Of a stretch of DNA of 48,352 nt, positions 34,759 through 44,782 are shown one piece after another. The stretch spans positions 1 through 48,352 of the forward strand of contig DYMX01000009.1 in assembly GCA_020721345.1 (NCBI GenBank), given 5' to 3'. Each line of letters starts with the position of its first letter. Position 1 is the stretch's first letter. The notes under the pieces were generated by a model that worked only from the letters and a program-made list of their open reading frames with translations, did no database searches and was not told where the DNA came from. Position numbers and translations under genes: made by a program. Source of the DNA: Sulfurovum sp. (GTDB lineage: Bacteria > Campylobacterota > Campylobacteria > Campylobacterales > Sulfurovaceae).

Positions 34759-36138
34759 ATGAAAAAGGTAGCCATTTTAGGTCGCCCGAATGTGGGTAAG
34801 AGTTCATTTTTTAACCGACTTGCCAGGGCAAGAGATGCTATCACTTCTGATGTATCCGGCACTACAAGAGATATCAAAAAAAGAATAGTAACAATCTCTG
34901 AAAATAGAGAATTTGAAGTAATTGATACTGGTGGAATTGATGACAGCAGTGAACTTTTTAGCAAAGTAGCGGAACTTGCTTTCAAGGCTGCCGAAAGTGC
35001 GGATGTAATTATTTATATGGTGGATGGAAAAATGCTGCCGGATGAGGAAGATAAAAAACTTTTCTATCGTTTGCAAAAACTAAACAAGCCTATTACTCTG
35101 CTTATAAATAAAATCGACAACGACAAAGAAGAGAACGATAGATTTTGGGAATTTTCAACTTTTGGGGCGGAGGATATGTTCGCGGTTTCAGTAAGCCACA
35201 ATAGAAAATTTAACCCATTATATAATTGGTTAGAGAAACATATACCGCCACTTGAGGAAAAACCTTTGGCATTAAATGAAGAGTTTGACCCTCTTTTTGA
35301 TGAGCCGCAAATAGAAACAAAAGAAGAAGATAATGAAATAAAAGTAGCTATCATCGGCAGAGTAAATACAGGAAAAAGTTCACTTTTAAACGCTCTGCTT
35401 AAAGAAGAGCGAAGCGTAGTAAGTGATGTAGCCGGCACAACGATAGATCCCGTTGATGAAAGTATAACTTACGGCGATCATGACATAACATTCATTGACA
35501 CGGCAGGGATCAGAAGAAGAAGCAAGATACTCGGCATCGAGAAATTCGCTCTTGGCAGAACGGAAAATATGCTTAGAGAGGCAAATATCGTACTGCTTGT
35601 CATTGATGCGACCGTTGGAGTAACGGAGCTTGATGAAAGAGTGGCAGGACTTATAGACAAACATCATCTAGCCTGCTTGATAGTTTTAAATAAATGGGAT
35701 ATAAAAAATGATATCTCATATGAGCAAGCGGTTGAAAATATTAGATACAAATTAAAATTCTTACACTATGCATCACTTATCACGATCTCTGCAAAAACCG
35801 GTCTTAGAGTCCATAAAATTCTCGATGAGATTATAGCGATATACAAGCGATACACTATGAGAATACCGACATCAAAACTAAATGAGGTTATAAAAGAAGC
35901 CATCAGCCGCCACCATGTACCATCACACAATGGAGCAAATGTTAAGATCAAATTTGCAACACAATTTGACACCAAACCTCCAAGAATTGCGCTTGTTTCG
36001 AATTTTCCTGATTTTATACACTTTAGCTATATCAGATACTTAGCTAATTTCTTAAGAGAAAAGTTTGATTTCGAGGGAGTCCCGCTAGAAATAATGGCAA
36101 GAAAAAGAGGCGAGAGAGAAGAGGATAGAGAAAGCTAA
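34759..36138 (+). CDS. der: Ribosome-biogenesis GTPase Der (EngA)
   Basis: 459 residues from ATG 34759, which has AGGA upstream. Two GTPase domains in tandem: G1 GRPNVGKSS (about 7-15) with DTGG, and a second G1 GRVNTGKSS with DTAG and NKWD. A C-terminal KH-like domain follows (about 365-450). Der is needed for 50S subunit assembly. An in-frame TTG 15 codons upstream lies in repeat copy D and is not a likely start. Followed 18 bp later by trpS. Confidence 0.96.
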   Translation: MKKVAILGRPNVGKSSFFNRLARARDAITSDVSGTTRDIKKRIVTISENREFEVIDTGGIDDSSELFSKVAELAFKAAESADVIIYMVDGKMLPDEEDKKLFYRLQKLNKPITLLINKIDNDKEENDRFWEFSTFGAEDMFAVSVSHNRKFNPLYNWLEKHIPPLEEKPLALNEEFDPLFDEPQIETKEEDNEIKVAIIGRVNTGKSSLLNALLKEERSVVSDVAGTTIDPVDESITYGDHDITFIDTAGIRRRSKILGIEKFALGRTENMLREANIVLLVIDATVGVTELDERVAGLIDKHHLACLIVLNKWDIKNDISYEQAVENIRYKLKFLHYASLITISAKTGLRVHKILDEIIAIYKRYTMRIPTSKLNEVIKEAISRHHVPSHNGANVKIKFATQFDTKPPRIALVSNFPDFIHFSYIRYLANFLREKFDFEGVPLEIMARKRGEREEDRES

Positions 36139-36156
36139 TGGAGACAAAAAGATAAT

Positions 36157-37119
36157 ATGAGAGTACTTACGGGGATACAAGCAAGCGGAAAATTGCACAT
36201 TGGAAACTATTTTGGGGCGATGAAGCCTATGATAAAATTACAAGAAGAAAACGAGCTTTTTACCTTTATAGCAAATTATCATTCTCTTACTTCTTCAACT
36301 GATGCCGCATCACTTCGCGATCTTACGCTTGAAGCAGCAGTTGATTATCTTTCCCTTGGACTTGATCCAAACAAAACAACCTTTTGGATACAAAGTGCTG
36401 TTCCAGAAGTTCTTGAGCTTTACTGGATACTATCCAAGTTTACCCCAATGGGACTCTTAGAGAGAGCGCATAGCTACAAAGATAAAGTTGCAAAAAATAT
36501 ACCCGCATCTCACGCACTTTTCTCCTATCCTGTGCTTATGGCTGCTGATATTTTACTTCTTGATACCGACAAAGTTCCGGTAGGAAAAGACCAGATCCAA
36601 CACATTGAGATCGCTAGAGATATCGCCATAAAATTCAACAATGAATATGGGGATATTTTAAAACTGCCCGAGTACGTTGTAGATGACAATGTGGCTACCA
36701 TAGTTGGTCTTGACGGTGAAAAGATGAGCAAAAGCTATGGCAATACCATAGATATATTTATGGATGAAAAAGCTTTGCAAAAACAGTGCAATAAGATAGT
36801 TACATCGTCAACGCCTCTTGGCGAACCGCTAGAATTTGAGAACTGCAATGTTTACAAGATCGCTTCACTGTTTCTGGATGATGATGGAAAGAAAGAGCTT
36901 CAGATGCGATACCTTAGCGGGGCCGAGGGTTATGGAAATTTCAAGAAATATCTCAAAGAGCTTATTTGGGATGAATTTGAGGCAGCAAGAGAAAAAAGAG
37001 AATACTATCTTGCGCATATTGACGAAGTAAAAGACATACTCTCTTTCGGAGCAAATAAAGCAAGGGGTATTGCTAAAGAAAAAATTAGAACAGTTAAAGA
37101 TGCTACAGGGTTATGGTAG
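36157..37119 (+). CDS. trpS: Tryptophanyl-tRNA synthetase
   Basis: 320 residues. Class I signatures are GKLHIGNYFG (near residue 11) and GEKMSKSYGN (about 190). It charges tRNA-Trp. Its stop overlaps the ATG of the next gene (ATGGTAG). Confidence 0.97.
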   Translation: MRVLTGIQASGKLHIGNYFGAMKPMIKLQEENELFTFIANYHSLTSSTDAASLRDLTLEAAVDYLSLGLDPNKTTFWIQSAVPEVLELYWILSKFTPMGLLERAHSYKDKVAKNIPASHALFSYPVLMAADILLLDTDKVPVGKDQIQHIEIARDIAIKFNNEYGDILKLPEYVVDDNVATIVGLDGEKMSKSYGNTIDIFMDEKALQKQCNKIVTSSTPLGEPLEFENCNVYKIASLFLDDDGKKELQMRYLSGAEGYGNFKKYLKELIWDEFEAAREKREYYLAHIDEVKDILSFGANKARGIAKEKIRTVKDATGLW

Positions 37120-37724
37120 ATTTTTTTAGACTTGCTGATTTTGTAGGAATTATCGCTTTTGTCATTAGTGCGCTTAGCATTTCCACCAAAGAGAGACTTG
37201 ACATACTTGGTCTTTTTATAATCGCTTTTTTAACTGCTCTTGGCGGCGGGGTGATGAGAGATATATTGGTAGATAGAGTGCCAAGCAGTTTTGCAAACAT
37301 GGAAAATGTAATTATAGTTATCGGCACTATTTTTGTGGGACTCATGTTAAAACTTCATCAAAAAAATATAGATAGAAATATACTTTTTGTAGTAACTGAC
37401 AGTATGGGACTAGTTTCATTTGCGATCGCAGGGGCGCTAATAGGACTTAAGTCTGACTTTACTGTTTTTGGCATAATGTTTATAGCTCTTATCACGGCTG
37501 TTGGCGGTGGGGTGATGAGAGATATTCTGTTAAATCAAGTTCCTCTTCTTCTTAAAAGTGATTTTTATGGAAGTGTCGCTTTGCTTGTTGGTTTGATCAT
37601 ATATCTACTTGACTATTTTGGCGCGCTAAATAGTCTAACTCTAAGTATCGTATTTATAGTTGGATTTGCGATTAGAATGTTAGCTTTCAAACTTGATTGG
37701 CACTTGCCAAAAATAAAAAGCTAA
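37113..37724 (+). CDS. TRIC-type cation channel family protein (UPF0126)
   Basis: 203 residues with six to seven membrane helices in two similar halves. Each half has the GGGVMRDIL motif (ALGGGVMRDILVDRVP and AVGGGVMRDILLNQVP). Prokaryotic TRIC proteins form trimeric potassium-type channels; the physiological role is not known in this phylum. Coupled to trpS by a 7-bp overlap. Confidence 0.88.
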   Translation: MVDFFRLADFVGIIAFVISALSISTKERLDILGLFIIAFLTALGGGVMRDILVDRVPSSFANMENVIIVIGTIFVGLMLKLHQKNIDRNILFVVTDSMGLVSFAIAGALIGLKSDFTVFGIMFIALITAVGGGVMRDILLNQVPLLLKSDFYGSVALLVGLIIYLLDYFGALNSLTLSIVFIVGFAIRMLAFKLDWHLPKIKS

Positions 37725-37736
37725 GAGGAGATTGTC

Positions 37737-38645
37737 ATAGAAGTTATACTCTCTATCTCAACAGTTTATATATTTATCATTTTAGGCTTTTGGGCAAAAA
37801 AAGTTTTTGATGGGCAGATAGATCAAAATACCCTTATACTGGTTTCCCTTTATTTTCTTCAGCCTATTTTAACTTTTTGGGGACTGACTAGAGGCAAGAT
37901 TGATAGCAACCTGCTTTTTTCGCCGATTTTATATATTATCATCATAACTATAGCATTGGGAATTACGCTTACAACTTCAAGGTTTTTAAGCCTTGATGAT
38001 AAAGAGAGATCAATATATACAGTAGCGCCTCTCATAGGAAATACGGCAAATCTCGGCATTCCTTTGGGTATTGCTCTTTTTGGAGTTGAAAGTGTCGGGT
38101 ATACCAGTATCATAAATATTGCGAATGTGTTTTTTATTTATACTGTTGGGGTATTTTTTTATGCCAAAAGCGAATTTACTATCCAAAAGTCGCTTTTGCA
38201 AATAGTTAAAATTCCGATTCTTTGGTCAGCATTAGCAGCAATTTCTTTTAACCTATATGAGATTCCTATAAATCCCCATTTTGATAGATTTCTACAAATG
38301 GGCGCTTATGCTACTATTGTTATACAGCTTATGATTTTTGGCATATACTTAGCAAGCGTAAAGATAAAAACCATAGACTACTCGTTTAGCGGAAAAATAA
38401 TAACTATAAAACATTTTGTTCTTCCTGCTGTTGGATTTTTGGTTATATGGGTATCTGGCGTGGATAAATATGTTGGCGCGATTCTTTTTATGGAACTCAT
38501 AGTTCCTCTTGCTGTTAATAATGTAAATATGGCTGCTCTTTACCATTATAAACCGCAAAAAGTCACAGAAGCCGTACTTACTACATCGATTTTTTTCATA
38601 TTTGGAATATTTTTTTATGCAAAGCTGTTTGAGTTTATAGGTTGA
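37737..38645 (+). CDS. AEC-family transporter with apparent ATA start codon
   Basis: 302 residues when read from ATA 37737, ten membrane helices, the usual size of auxin-efflux-carrier family proteins (GNTANLGIPLGIALFG is the hallmark). Reading frame and helix pattern are continuous from 37737, but no ATG or GTG occurs in the first ~75 codons; the first in-frame TTG is 37953/37956, which would remove two to three helices. GAGGAG (37725-37730) lies 6 nt before ATA 37737 and directly abuts ATT 37731. Either AUA is used as initiator or the start has been mutated. Substrate unknown. Confidence 0.82.
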   Translation: MEVILSISTVYIFIILGFWAKKVFDGQIDQNTLILVSLYFLQPILTFWGLTRGKIDSNLLFSPILYIIIITIALGITLTTSRFLSLDDKERSIYTVAPLIGNTANLGIPLGIALFGVESVGYTSIINIANVFFIYTVGVFFYAKSEFTIQKSLLQIVKIPILWSALAAISFNLYEIPINPHFDRFLQMGAYATIVIQLMIFGIYLASVKIKTIDYSFSGKIITIKHFVLPAVGFLVIWVSGVDKYVGAILFMELIVPLAVNNVNMAALYHYKPQKVTEAVLTTSIFFIFGIFFYAKLFEFIG

Positions 38646-38696
38646 TAAGTATACAATTTAAAATATTTTTGTGCAAAACAACAAATAAGGGATAAA

Positions 38697-39776
38697 ATGG
38701 ATAAATTTAATTATGATGTTATCATCATCGGCTCTGGACCTGCTGGAGCATCATTGGCACGAATACTAAATCCAAACCTAAAAGTTCTACTTGTGGATAA
38801 AAGGGCATTGGACAATGAGCCTTCAAAGCTTATAAAAAATTGTGGTGGTCTCATAGCTCCAGATGCACAAAAAGCATTAGCATCTTTTGGACTAAGTATC
38901 CCAAAATCTGTACTAGTTTCGCCTCAAATGTTTAGCGTTGAGACACTAGACTTTGATAACGATATGGTTCGCTCATATCAACGCCATTATATAAATGTAG
39001 ATAAAGAAAGATATGATAGATGGCTTGTTTCTCTATGTGGCAAAAATATCAACAAGAGTTTTGGTACTAGATATATAAAAAGTGAAAAATATGAGAATGG
39101 TTTGAAAGTTACTCTTCTTAAAGATGGGGTTAAACAAACATTTTCTACTCGTATCCTAGTTGGTGCTGATGGAGCAAACTCAAGAGTAAAAAAAGAGTTT
39201 ATACCTGTTAATAACATCAAAAAATATATATCAATTCAAGAATGGTTCGAAAATACAGAAGATATCAACCAATTTGTAGCTATGTTTGATGAAGAGATAA
39301 GTGATTTTTATTCGTGGATTATCCCAAAAGATGACTATATTATATTTGGTTCTGCTGTGCAGGAAGGCAGAAATGCTACGACTTATCATAACTTGCAAAA
39401 GAAAAAGCTAGAAAAATATGGCTATAAACTTGATAATCCAATCAAAAGAGAGGGGTGCTATTTGCTTCGTCCAACTTCTCAAAAATATATAAACTTGGGC
39501 GATGGTTGTGTGGCACTCATAGGAGAAGCCAGTGGACTTATAAGCCCTACTTCTGCTGAAGGTATAAGCTATGCTATGATTTCTGGATGCATGCTTGGAG
39601 ATGCTATTAATGAAGATATAGGTAATTTTTTAAGTATCTACAAAAACAAAGCACAAAAACTCAAAAATAATATATCGAGTAAAATGCTAAAATATCCAGC
39701 TATGTATAATAAAAATATACGAAAAATGATATTTAAACTTGGAGTTGGTTCTATAGAGATAAGAGGTAGAAAATAA
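38697..39776 (+). CDS. FAD-dependent oxidoreductase, geranylgeranyl-reductase/CbrA-like
   Basis: 359 residues. The N-terminal Rossmann motif IIGSGPAGASLARIL (about 10-24) binds FAD; a second FAD contact is ILVGADGANSRVKKEF and a third GDGCVALIGEASGLISPTSAEG. The pattern is that of the geranylgeranyl reductase-like flavoproteins, which reduce isoprenoid double bonds or act on quinone-like substrates. AAGGGATAAA precedes the ATG and TATACAAT lies about 45 nt upstream. Actual substrate unknown. Convergent with murI. Confidence 0.8.
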   Translation: MDKFNYDVIIIGSGPAGASLARILNPNLKVLLVDKRALDNEPSKLIKNCGGLIAPDAQKALASFGLSIPKSVLVSPQMFSVETLDFDNDMVRSYQRHYINVDKERYDRWLVSLCGKNINKSFGTRYIKSEKYENGLKVTLLKDGVKQTFSTRILVGADGANSRVKKEFIPVNNIKKYISIQEWFENTEDINQFVAMFDEEISDFYSWIIPKDDYIIFGSAVQEGRNATTYHNLQKKKLEKYGYKLDNPIKREGCYLLRPTSQKYINLGDGCVALIGEASGLISPTSAEGISYAMISGCMLGDAINEDIGNFLSIYKNKAQKLKNNISSKMLKYPAMYNKNIRKMIFKLGVGSIEIRGRK

Positions 39777-39777
39777 A

Positions 39778-40557
39778 CTAAATTTTTATATACTCCACTT
39801 CATATTTTTTACCTAAGATCATCTCTACCATACTCCCGCTTATTTTGCCGGTAGTAAATATTTTAAGACTGTTTTCATTTTCACATTTCATGGAATTATT
39901 ACAAAGTTCATTTACTCTTTTTGTGATTGCATGTGAAGTTTCGATCAAGTTTATATCATTATGCATTACTTTTTTTATCGATTCTCCTACAAGGGGATAG
40001 TGTGTACAGCCAAGCACTATAGTATCCACTCCGGCTTCTCTCATAGGGGAAAGCCAATCTTCAAGCATTGAAATTGTTTTTGGCGTATCAATTTCGCCGT
40101 TTTCTATCTGCTGCACCAATCTCGGGCAAGCCTGCTCAAAGACATCAACTTTATATTGTTTTGATAACTCATCTCTAAGAAGTTTATATTTTTCGCCATT
40201 TAGCGTAGCCGGAGTTGCCAAAACTCCTACTTTTTTACTCTGCGAATGAGATATGGCTGGTTTTAACCCCGGTTCTGTTCCTATAATAGTAAGATCTTTA
40301 AATTTCTCTCTTAGCGTAGTGATGGCGGCGCTTGTTGCTGTGTTACAAGCGATGACGAGTGCATCTATATGAAATTCATCTATAAAATATTGTGTTATCC
40401 TAGTGCTAAAATCTATGATCTGTTCTGTTGTTTTTTCGCCATAAGGAGCATTTATGGTATCTGCGATATAAACTATCTCCGCGCCATGCAAATTTTCAAG
40501 CATAGTTTTTACTATTGTCAGCCCGCCAAGTCCAGAGTCAAAAACACCTATTTTCAT
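39778..40557 (-). CDS. murI: Glutamate racemase
   Basis: 259 residues from ATG 40557 (a TTG four codons upstream is possible). It makes D-glutamate for peptidoglycan. Both catalytic Cys are present, in ACNTATSA and GCTHYPLV; FDSGLGGLTIV is the N-terminal signature. Confidence 0.96.
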   Translation of the reverse strand: MKIGVFDSGLGGLTIVKTMLENLHGAEIVYIADTINAPYGEKTTEQIIDFSTRITQYFIDEFHIDALVIACNTATSAAITTLREKFKDLTIIGTEPGLKPAISHSQSKKVGVLATPATLNGEKYKLLRDELSKQYKVDVFEQACPRLVQQIENGEIDTPKTISMLEDWLSPMREAGVDTIVLGCTHYPLVGESIKKVMHNDINLIETSHAITKRVNELCNNSMKCENENSLKIFTTGKISGSMVEMILGKKYEVEYIKI

Positions 40558-40574
40558 ATTTACCGCCAATCAAT

Positions 40575-40603
40575 GGATTGCGTCGCTTGCTTCTCGCAAT
40601 GAC
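40575..40603. repeat. GTCATTGCGA-type repeat R4, half unit
   Basis: GGATTGCGTCGCTTGC and CTCGCAATGAC match the right end of R1 and R2; the left end is missing. It lies between murI and rho. Confidence 0.65.
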
Positions 40604-40624
40604 AAACTCACACTCACAACTATA

Positions 40625-41953
40625 TTATGCGCCTTCATTCATTATAGACAAAAACTCTTCATTGGTTTTTGTTTTTAGCATTTTAGAGAACAAGAATTTA
40701 AGCCCCTCAACCTCTTCCATAGTCTGCATTGCATTACGCAGAGCCCAAACTTTTTGTAACATTTCCGGACTTGTAAGCAGCTCTTCTTTTCTAGTTCCTG
40801 ATTTTGTTACATCAATTGCAGGATAAATTCTTCGTTCGCTTATATGACGGCTTAAGATTACTTCGGAGTTACCGGTACCCTTAAACTCTTCAAAAATTAC
40901 CTCATCCATCTTGCTTCCTGTTTCAATAAGCGCAGTTGCAATGATAGTCAAGCTCCCGCCCTCTTCTATATTTCTAGCTGCTCCAAAGAATCTTTTTGGT
41001 TTATGCAGTGCATTGGCATCTACCCCACCGCTTAGCACTTTACCACTGCTTGGCGTTACGGTATTGTATGCACGCGCTAGTCTTGTAATAGAGTCAAGAA
41101 GTATGATGACATCTTTGCCAAGCTCAACTCTTCTTTTTGCTCTCTCTATTACCATTTCAGCTGTTCTTACATGATTTTGAGCCGGAAGGTCAAATGTTGA
41201 GCTGTAAACTTCGCCTTTTACAGAGCGCTGCATATCTGTAACCTCTTCTGGTCTCTCATCAACAAGAAGTACCATAAGTGTTGCATCAGGGCTATTGTAT
41301 GTGATACCATGCGCAAGCTCTTTAAGCAACTCTGTTTTACCTGTTCTTGGAGGTGCGACTATCAAAGCTCTTTGCCCTTTACCGATAGGAGTAAATAGAT
41401 CGAGTACTCGGCCTGTTAATTTCATAGGATTGTATTCTAGTTTTAACTTGTCATTTGCATAAAGCGGAGTAAGGTTATCAAAAAGAGGTCTTTGTTTTGA
41501 GATTTCAGGAGAAAGATAATTGATAGCTTCAATTTTCAAAAGCGCATAATATTTCTCTTGATCTTTTGGCGATCTTACTTGTCCTGTTACGACATCACCG
41601 TTTCTAAGTGAAAAGAGTTTTATTTGCGTTCCGCTTACATAAGTGTCATTGCTAGAATTCGCAAAATTCCCGTCAAGCGATCTCAAAAAACCATACCCAT
41701 CGCTCATAAGCTCTAAAATTCCTGTAAACAGTATATATCCGCCTTGACTTACTTGGGATTTTAAAATCTCAAATATCAGATCGCGTCTAGGGTACTCATG
41801 TGGACTTTCAACTTTCATCTCATCTGCTATTTCAAGAAGTTCCGGAAGTGTTTTTTGCTGCAGGTCTTCTATTTTGTAACCTTCAACAGGAACATGTGTT
41901 CTATTTTTTTTACTGCTTGTATTTGATTTCTTTGTATTGGTTGATTCGTTCAT
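40625..41953 (-). CDS. rho: Transcription termination factor Rho
   Basis: 442 residues. N-terminal helical and cold-shock-like RNA-binding domains ([11 protein letters not shown] is the RNP1-like site), then the ATPase core with [10 protein letters not shown] (P-loop), [13 protein letters not shown], and the Q/R-loop area. The first ~25 residues are Ser/Thr/Lys/Asn-rich and probably disordered. It fits with the scarcity of U-tailed terminators in this window. Confidence 0.97.
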   Translation of the reverse strand: MNESTNTKKSNTSSKKNRTHVPVEGYKIEDLQQKTLPELLEIADEMKVESPHEYPRRDLIFEILKSQVSQGGYILFTGILELMSDGYGFLRSLDGNFANSSNDTYVSGTQIKLFSLRNGDVVTGQVRSPKDQEKYYALLKIEAINYLSPEISKQRPLFDNLTPLYANDKLKLEYNPMKLTGRVLDLFTPIGKGQRALIVAPPRTGKTELLKELAHGITYNSPDATLMVLLVDERPEEVTDMQRSVKGEVYSSTFDLPAQNHVRTAEMVIERAKRRVELGKDVIILLDSITRLARAYNTVTPSSGKVLSGGVDANALHKPKRFFGAARNIEEGGSLTIIATALIETGSKMDEVIFEEFKGTGNSEVILSRHISERRIYPAIDVTKSGTRKEELLTSPEMLQKVWALRNAMQTMEEVEGLKFLFSKMLKTKTNEEFLSIMNEGA

Positions 41954-41985
41954 CTGACCTCTTTGTAGTTAGGTGGGGGTAAATA

Positions 41986-42014
41986 ATAGTAGATTATTAT
42001 GACACTATTGTCAA
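41986..42014 (-). promoter_or_regulatory. Sigma-70 promoter of rho
   Basis: On the minus strand TTGACA (42014-42009), a 17-bp spacer and TACTAT (41991-41986) form a near-perfect promoter, with an unusual full -35 for this phylum. The -35 is part of the palindrome TGACA-CTAT-TGTCA (42000-42013), so an operator is possible. Confidence 0.65.
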
Positions 42015-42091
42015 TTTAGTTTAAAAATTATACAATACTCAATATAAAAAGTAATTTAAAAATAAATAAATAGATATTTGGATAGAATCTA

Positions 42092-42097
42092 TATAAT
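42092..42097 (+). promoter_or_regulatory. -10 element of ccoI
   Basis: TATAAT in AATCTATATAATTTACATT, 22 nt before the TTG start codon of ccoI. Confidence 0.5.
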
Positions 42098-42118
42098 TTA
42101 CATTAATGGGGGTTAAAG

Positions 42119-44536
42119 TTGGCTGACGTAAAGTGTACGCACTGTGGTCTTATATTTGATGAAAGCGCAATGATAATAGAAAAAGAAGGAGATAAAACAC
42201 TCTTCTTTTGCTGTCATGGATGCCAAGGAGTATATCATCTGCTGTCATCTGAGGGTCTTGATACATTTTATAGCAAATTAGGCAAAACCACACTAACTCC
42301 TCCAAGAAATCAAAACTTTGAAGACTTAGAAAAATTTAACCTTGACGGCTTTAGAAACAAATACGTCAAAGTCAACAAAGACGGTTTAAATGAAGTTAGC
42401 CTTATCATAGAAGGCATCCACTGTTCAGCTTGTGTATGGCTGAATGAAAAAGTTCTTCATAGGACAGACGGCATCATAGAAGCAACCATAAACTATACGA
42501 ACAACAAAGCAAAAGTGGTGTGGGATAACGACAAAGTCAAACTTTCTCGCATCATCGAGGTTATCAGGTCTATCAGCTATGATGCTTTTGCATACGATCC
42601 GGCTTTGCAAGAAGTAAGGGCTTTGAAAATTAGAAGAGATTACTACAGCAGAATACTAGTTGCTATTTTTGGCATGATGAATATCATGTGGATAGCAGTT
42701 GCGCAATATGCCGGATATTTTACAGGCATAGAACAAGAACATAAAAATATCTTAAATGTTGCAGAGTTTGTTCTGGCAACCCCGGTACTGTTTTACAGTG
42801 GCTGGGTGTTTTTCAGGGGTGCATACTTTGGCTATAAAAACCGCATGATAAATATGGATGTTCTCGTTGCCGCCGGAGCAACGCTTGCCTACTTATACTC
42901 TATATATGCGATGATAACCCAGAGGGGAGAAGTTTATTTTGATTCTGTCGTAATGATCATAACTTTTGTTTTAGTCGGAAAATACCTAGAGGTTTTAGGC
43001 AAAAAACATGCTGTTGACACGCTTGATCTCTTAACTAGCACTATACCGACCGAGATTGTGGTTATAAAAAACAATCAAAAAAATCTAGTAGCGCTTGAAA
43101 ATGTCGAGGTAGGAGACATCATAGAGGTAAAAGCGGGTGAAAAGATAGTAATAGACGGCATCATCAAAGAGGGCGCGGCATCGTTTGACGAGAGTTCTCT
43201 TACGGGAGAAAGTTTACCGCTTTTAAAACTCATTGGGGATAATATACTCAGCGGCTCTATATGCTTGGACAGTACCATTAGATACGAAGCAACCAAAGAC
43301 TCCTCATCTTCACTGCTTCACTCCATAGTAACGCTTCTTGAGGATTCTATCACCAAGAAACCCAAGATCGAACAACTTGCAAATAGCATATCGGGATACT
43401 TTTCTGTCATCATACTTCTAATTGCGGCTGCAACATTTATAAGCTGGTACTATCTGAGCGATATCGGGTTTGAAAGATCTCTTATTATATCTATCTCTGT
43501 GATCGTGATAGCATGTCCGTGTGCATTAGGCCTTGCAACTCCCATGTCAACGCTTATGGGCATAAGCTTAGCGGCAAAGCGCGGTATATTGTTTAAAGAA
43601 GCCTCAAATCTTGAAACCTTGGCAAAATGCGATATCGCAGCGCTTGATAAAACCGGTACTTTAACTGAAGGCAAGCCGAAGGTCATAGAGGCAAATTTTT
43701 TAAAAGAGTTTGATATCTCTTTGCTTTACTCTTTAGTAAGCAACTCAAACCACCCCATAAGCAAGGGAATAAAAAATTATATCGCTCAAAACTTTGAAAA
43801 CTTCAAAGAATTAAAGCTGGGTGATATCAACTCCATACAAGCAAAAGGGATAAGCGCAACATATAATGGACAAAAGATATTTGGCGGAAATAATGCCTTG
43901 ATGATCGATAACGGTATAGCAACAAAAAACATTACAGAAAATCTAGTGTTTAACTTTGCCGTAAATGATGGACTTGTAGCCTCCTTTGAGCTTAAAGATA
44001 CTCCAAAAGATGGTGCGAAGGAGATGATAGGCAGTCTTAAATCTCTTGGATTAAAAGTAGTAATGCTTACAGGAGATCATGAAAAAAGCGCTAAAAATAT
44101 TGCAAGTGAACTTGGCATTGATGATATAAAATGGGGATTGCTACCTGCCGGCAAAGCTGAAGTGATAGATGATCTTCATAAACAAAATAAAAAAGTTATC
44201 ATGGTGGGAGACGGCATAAATGATTCGATCGCATTAGCCAAATCTGATATTGCCATCGCTATGGGAAATGGAGCTGACATTGCCATAAATGTCAGTGATG
44301 TTGTGCTTCTAAATGAAAATGTAGAAAAAATAGCAGAAGCTTTGCAGATATCAAAAAGAACGTACAAGGCGATAAAAGAAAATCTAGCACTTTCGATTAT
44401 TTACAATGTCATAGCCATACCTCTAGCAGTAGCCGGTTTTGTATATCCTTTGGTTTCTGCTCTATCTATGAGCCTAAGTTCACTGATAGTCGTAGGAAAC
44501 TCTATAAGAATAAAAAGATTAAAATTTAAAAAATAA
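42119..44536 (+). CDS. ccoI: Copper-transporting P1B-ATPase CcoI/FixI
   Basis: 805 residues. An N-terminal Cys cluster (CTHCG ... FCCHGCQG) and an HMA metal site (GIHCSACVW) precede eight helices. The ion-channel motif CPCALGLATP, phosphorylation site DKTGTLTEG and hinge VGDGINDSIALAKSD are intact. It exports copper for assembly of cbb3 cytochrome oxidase, as confirmed by the neighbouring ccoS. It starts at TTG with GGGGG 6 nt upstream; the ATG at 42106 is out of frame. Confidence 0.94.
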   Translation: MADVKCTHCGLIFDESAMIIEKEGDKTLFFCCHGCQGVYHLLSSEGLDTFYSKLGKTTLTPPRNQNFEDLEKFNLDGFRNKYVKVNKDGLNEVSLIIEGIHCSACVWLNEKVLHRTDGIIEATINYTNNKAKVVWDNDKVKLSRIIEVIRSISYDAFAYDPALQEVRALKIRRDYYSRILVAIFGMMNIMWIAVAQYAGYFTGIEQEHKNILNVAEFVLATPVLFYSGWVFFRGAYFGYKNRMINMDVLVAAGATLAYLYSIYAMITQRGEVYFDSVVMIITFVLVGKYLEVLGKKHAVDTLDLLTSTIPTEIVVIKNNQKNLVALENVEVGDIIEVKAGEKIVIDGIIKEGAASFDESSLTGESLPLLKLIGDNILSGSICLDSTIRYEATKDSSSSLLHSIVTLLEDSITKKPKIEQLANSISGYFSVIILLIAAATFISWYYLSDIGFERSLIISISVIVIACPCALGLATPMSTLMGISLAAKRGILFKEASNLETLAKCDIAALDKTGTLTEGKPKVIEANFLKEFDISLLYSLVSNSNHPISKGIKNYIAQNFENFKELKLGDINSIQAKGISATYNGQKIFGGNNALMIDNGIATKNITENLVFNFAVNDGLVASFELKDTPKDGAKEMIGSLKSLGLKVVMLTGDHEKSAKNIASELGIDDIKWGLLPAGKAEVIDDLHKQNKKVIMVGDGINDSIALAKSDIAIAMGNGADIAINVSDVVLLNENVEKIAEALQISKRTYKAIKENLALSIIYNVIAIPLAVAGFVYPLVSALSMSLSSLIVVGNSIRIKRLKFKK

Positions 44537-44545
44537 GGATAAATA

Positions 44546-44782
44546 GTGAGTAATAGCATAATGATACTGATGTTGACTGTCTCAACATTTTTAGGAGCAT
44601 TGGGGCTCGCGGCTCTTATTTGGGGGATTAGAACCGGTCAATTTGACGACCAAAGCAAATTTATAGACGGCTCAAGATATGATAATGAAGAAGACTTACA
44701 TGATGCTGCCATGATGGATGAAAAGAAAAAAGCGCAAGAGGCAAAGAGCAAAAGAGAAAAAGAGTATGGACCGCCTGATTAG
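44546..44782 (+). CDS. ccoS: cbb3-type cytochrome oxidase assembly protein CcoS
   Basis: 78 residues. One membrane helix followed by ALIWGIRTGQFDD, the CcoS/FixS signature. The tail is charged (KKKAQEAKSKREKEYGPPD). It lies 9 bp after ccoI and has AAGGAT before a GTG start. Needed with CcoI to insert copper and haem into the oxidase. Confidence 0.93.
   Translation: MSNSIMILMLTVSTFLGALGLAALIWGIRTGQFDDQSKFIDGSRYDNEEDLHDAAMMDEKKKAQEAKSKREKEYGPPD

Noticed and set aside
42106-42118. ATG 42106 as start of ccoI
   Set aside because: Out of frame with the P-type ATPase; TTG 42119 has a G-rich site 6 nt upstream.
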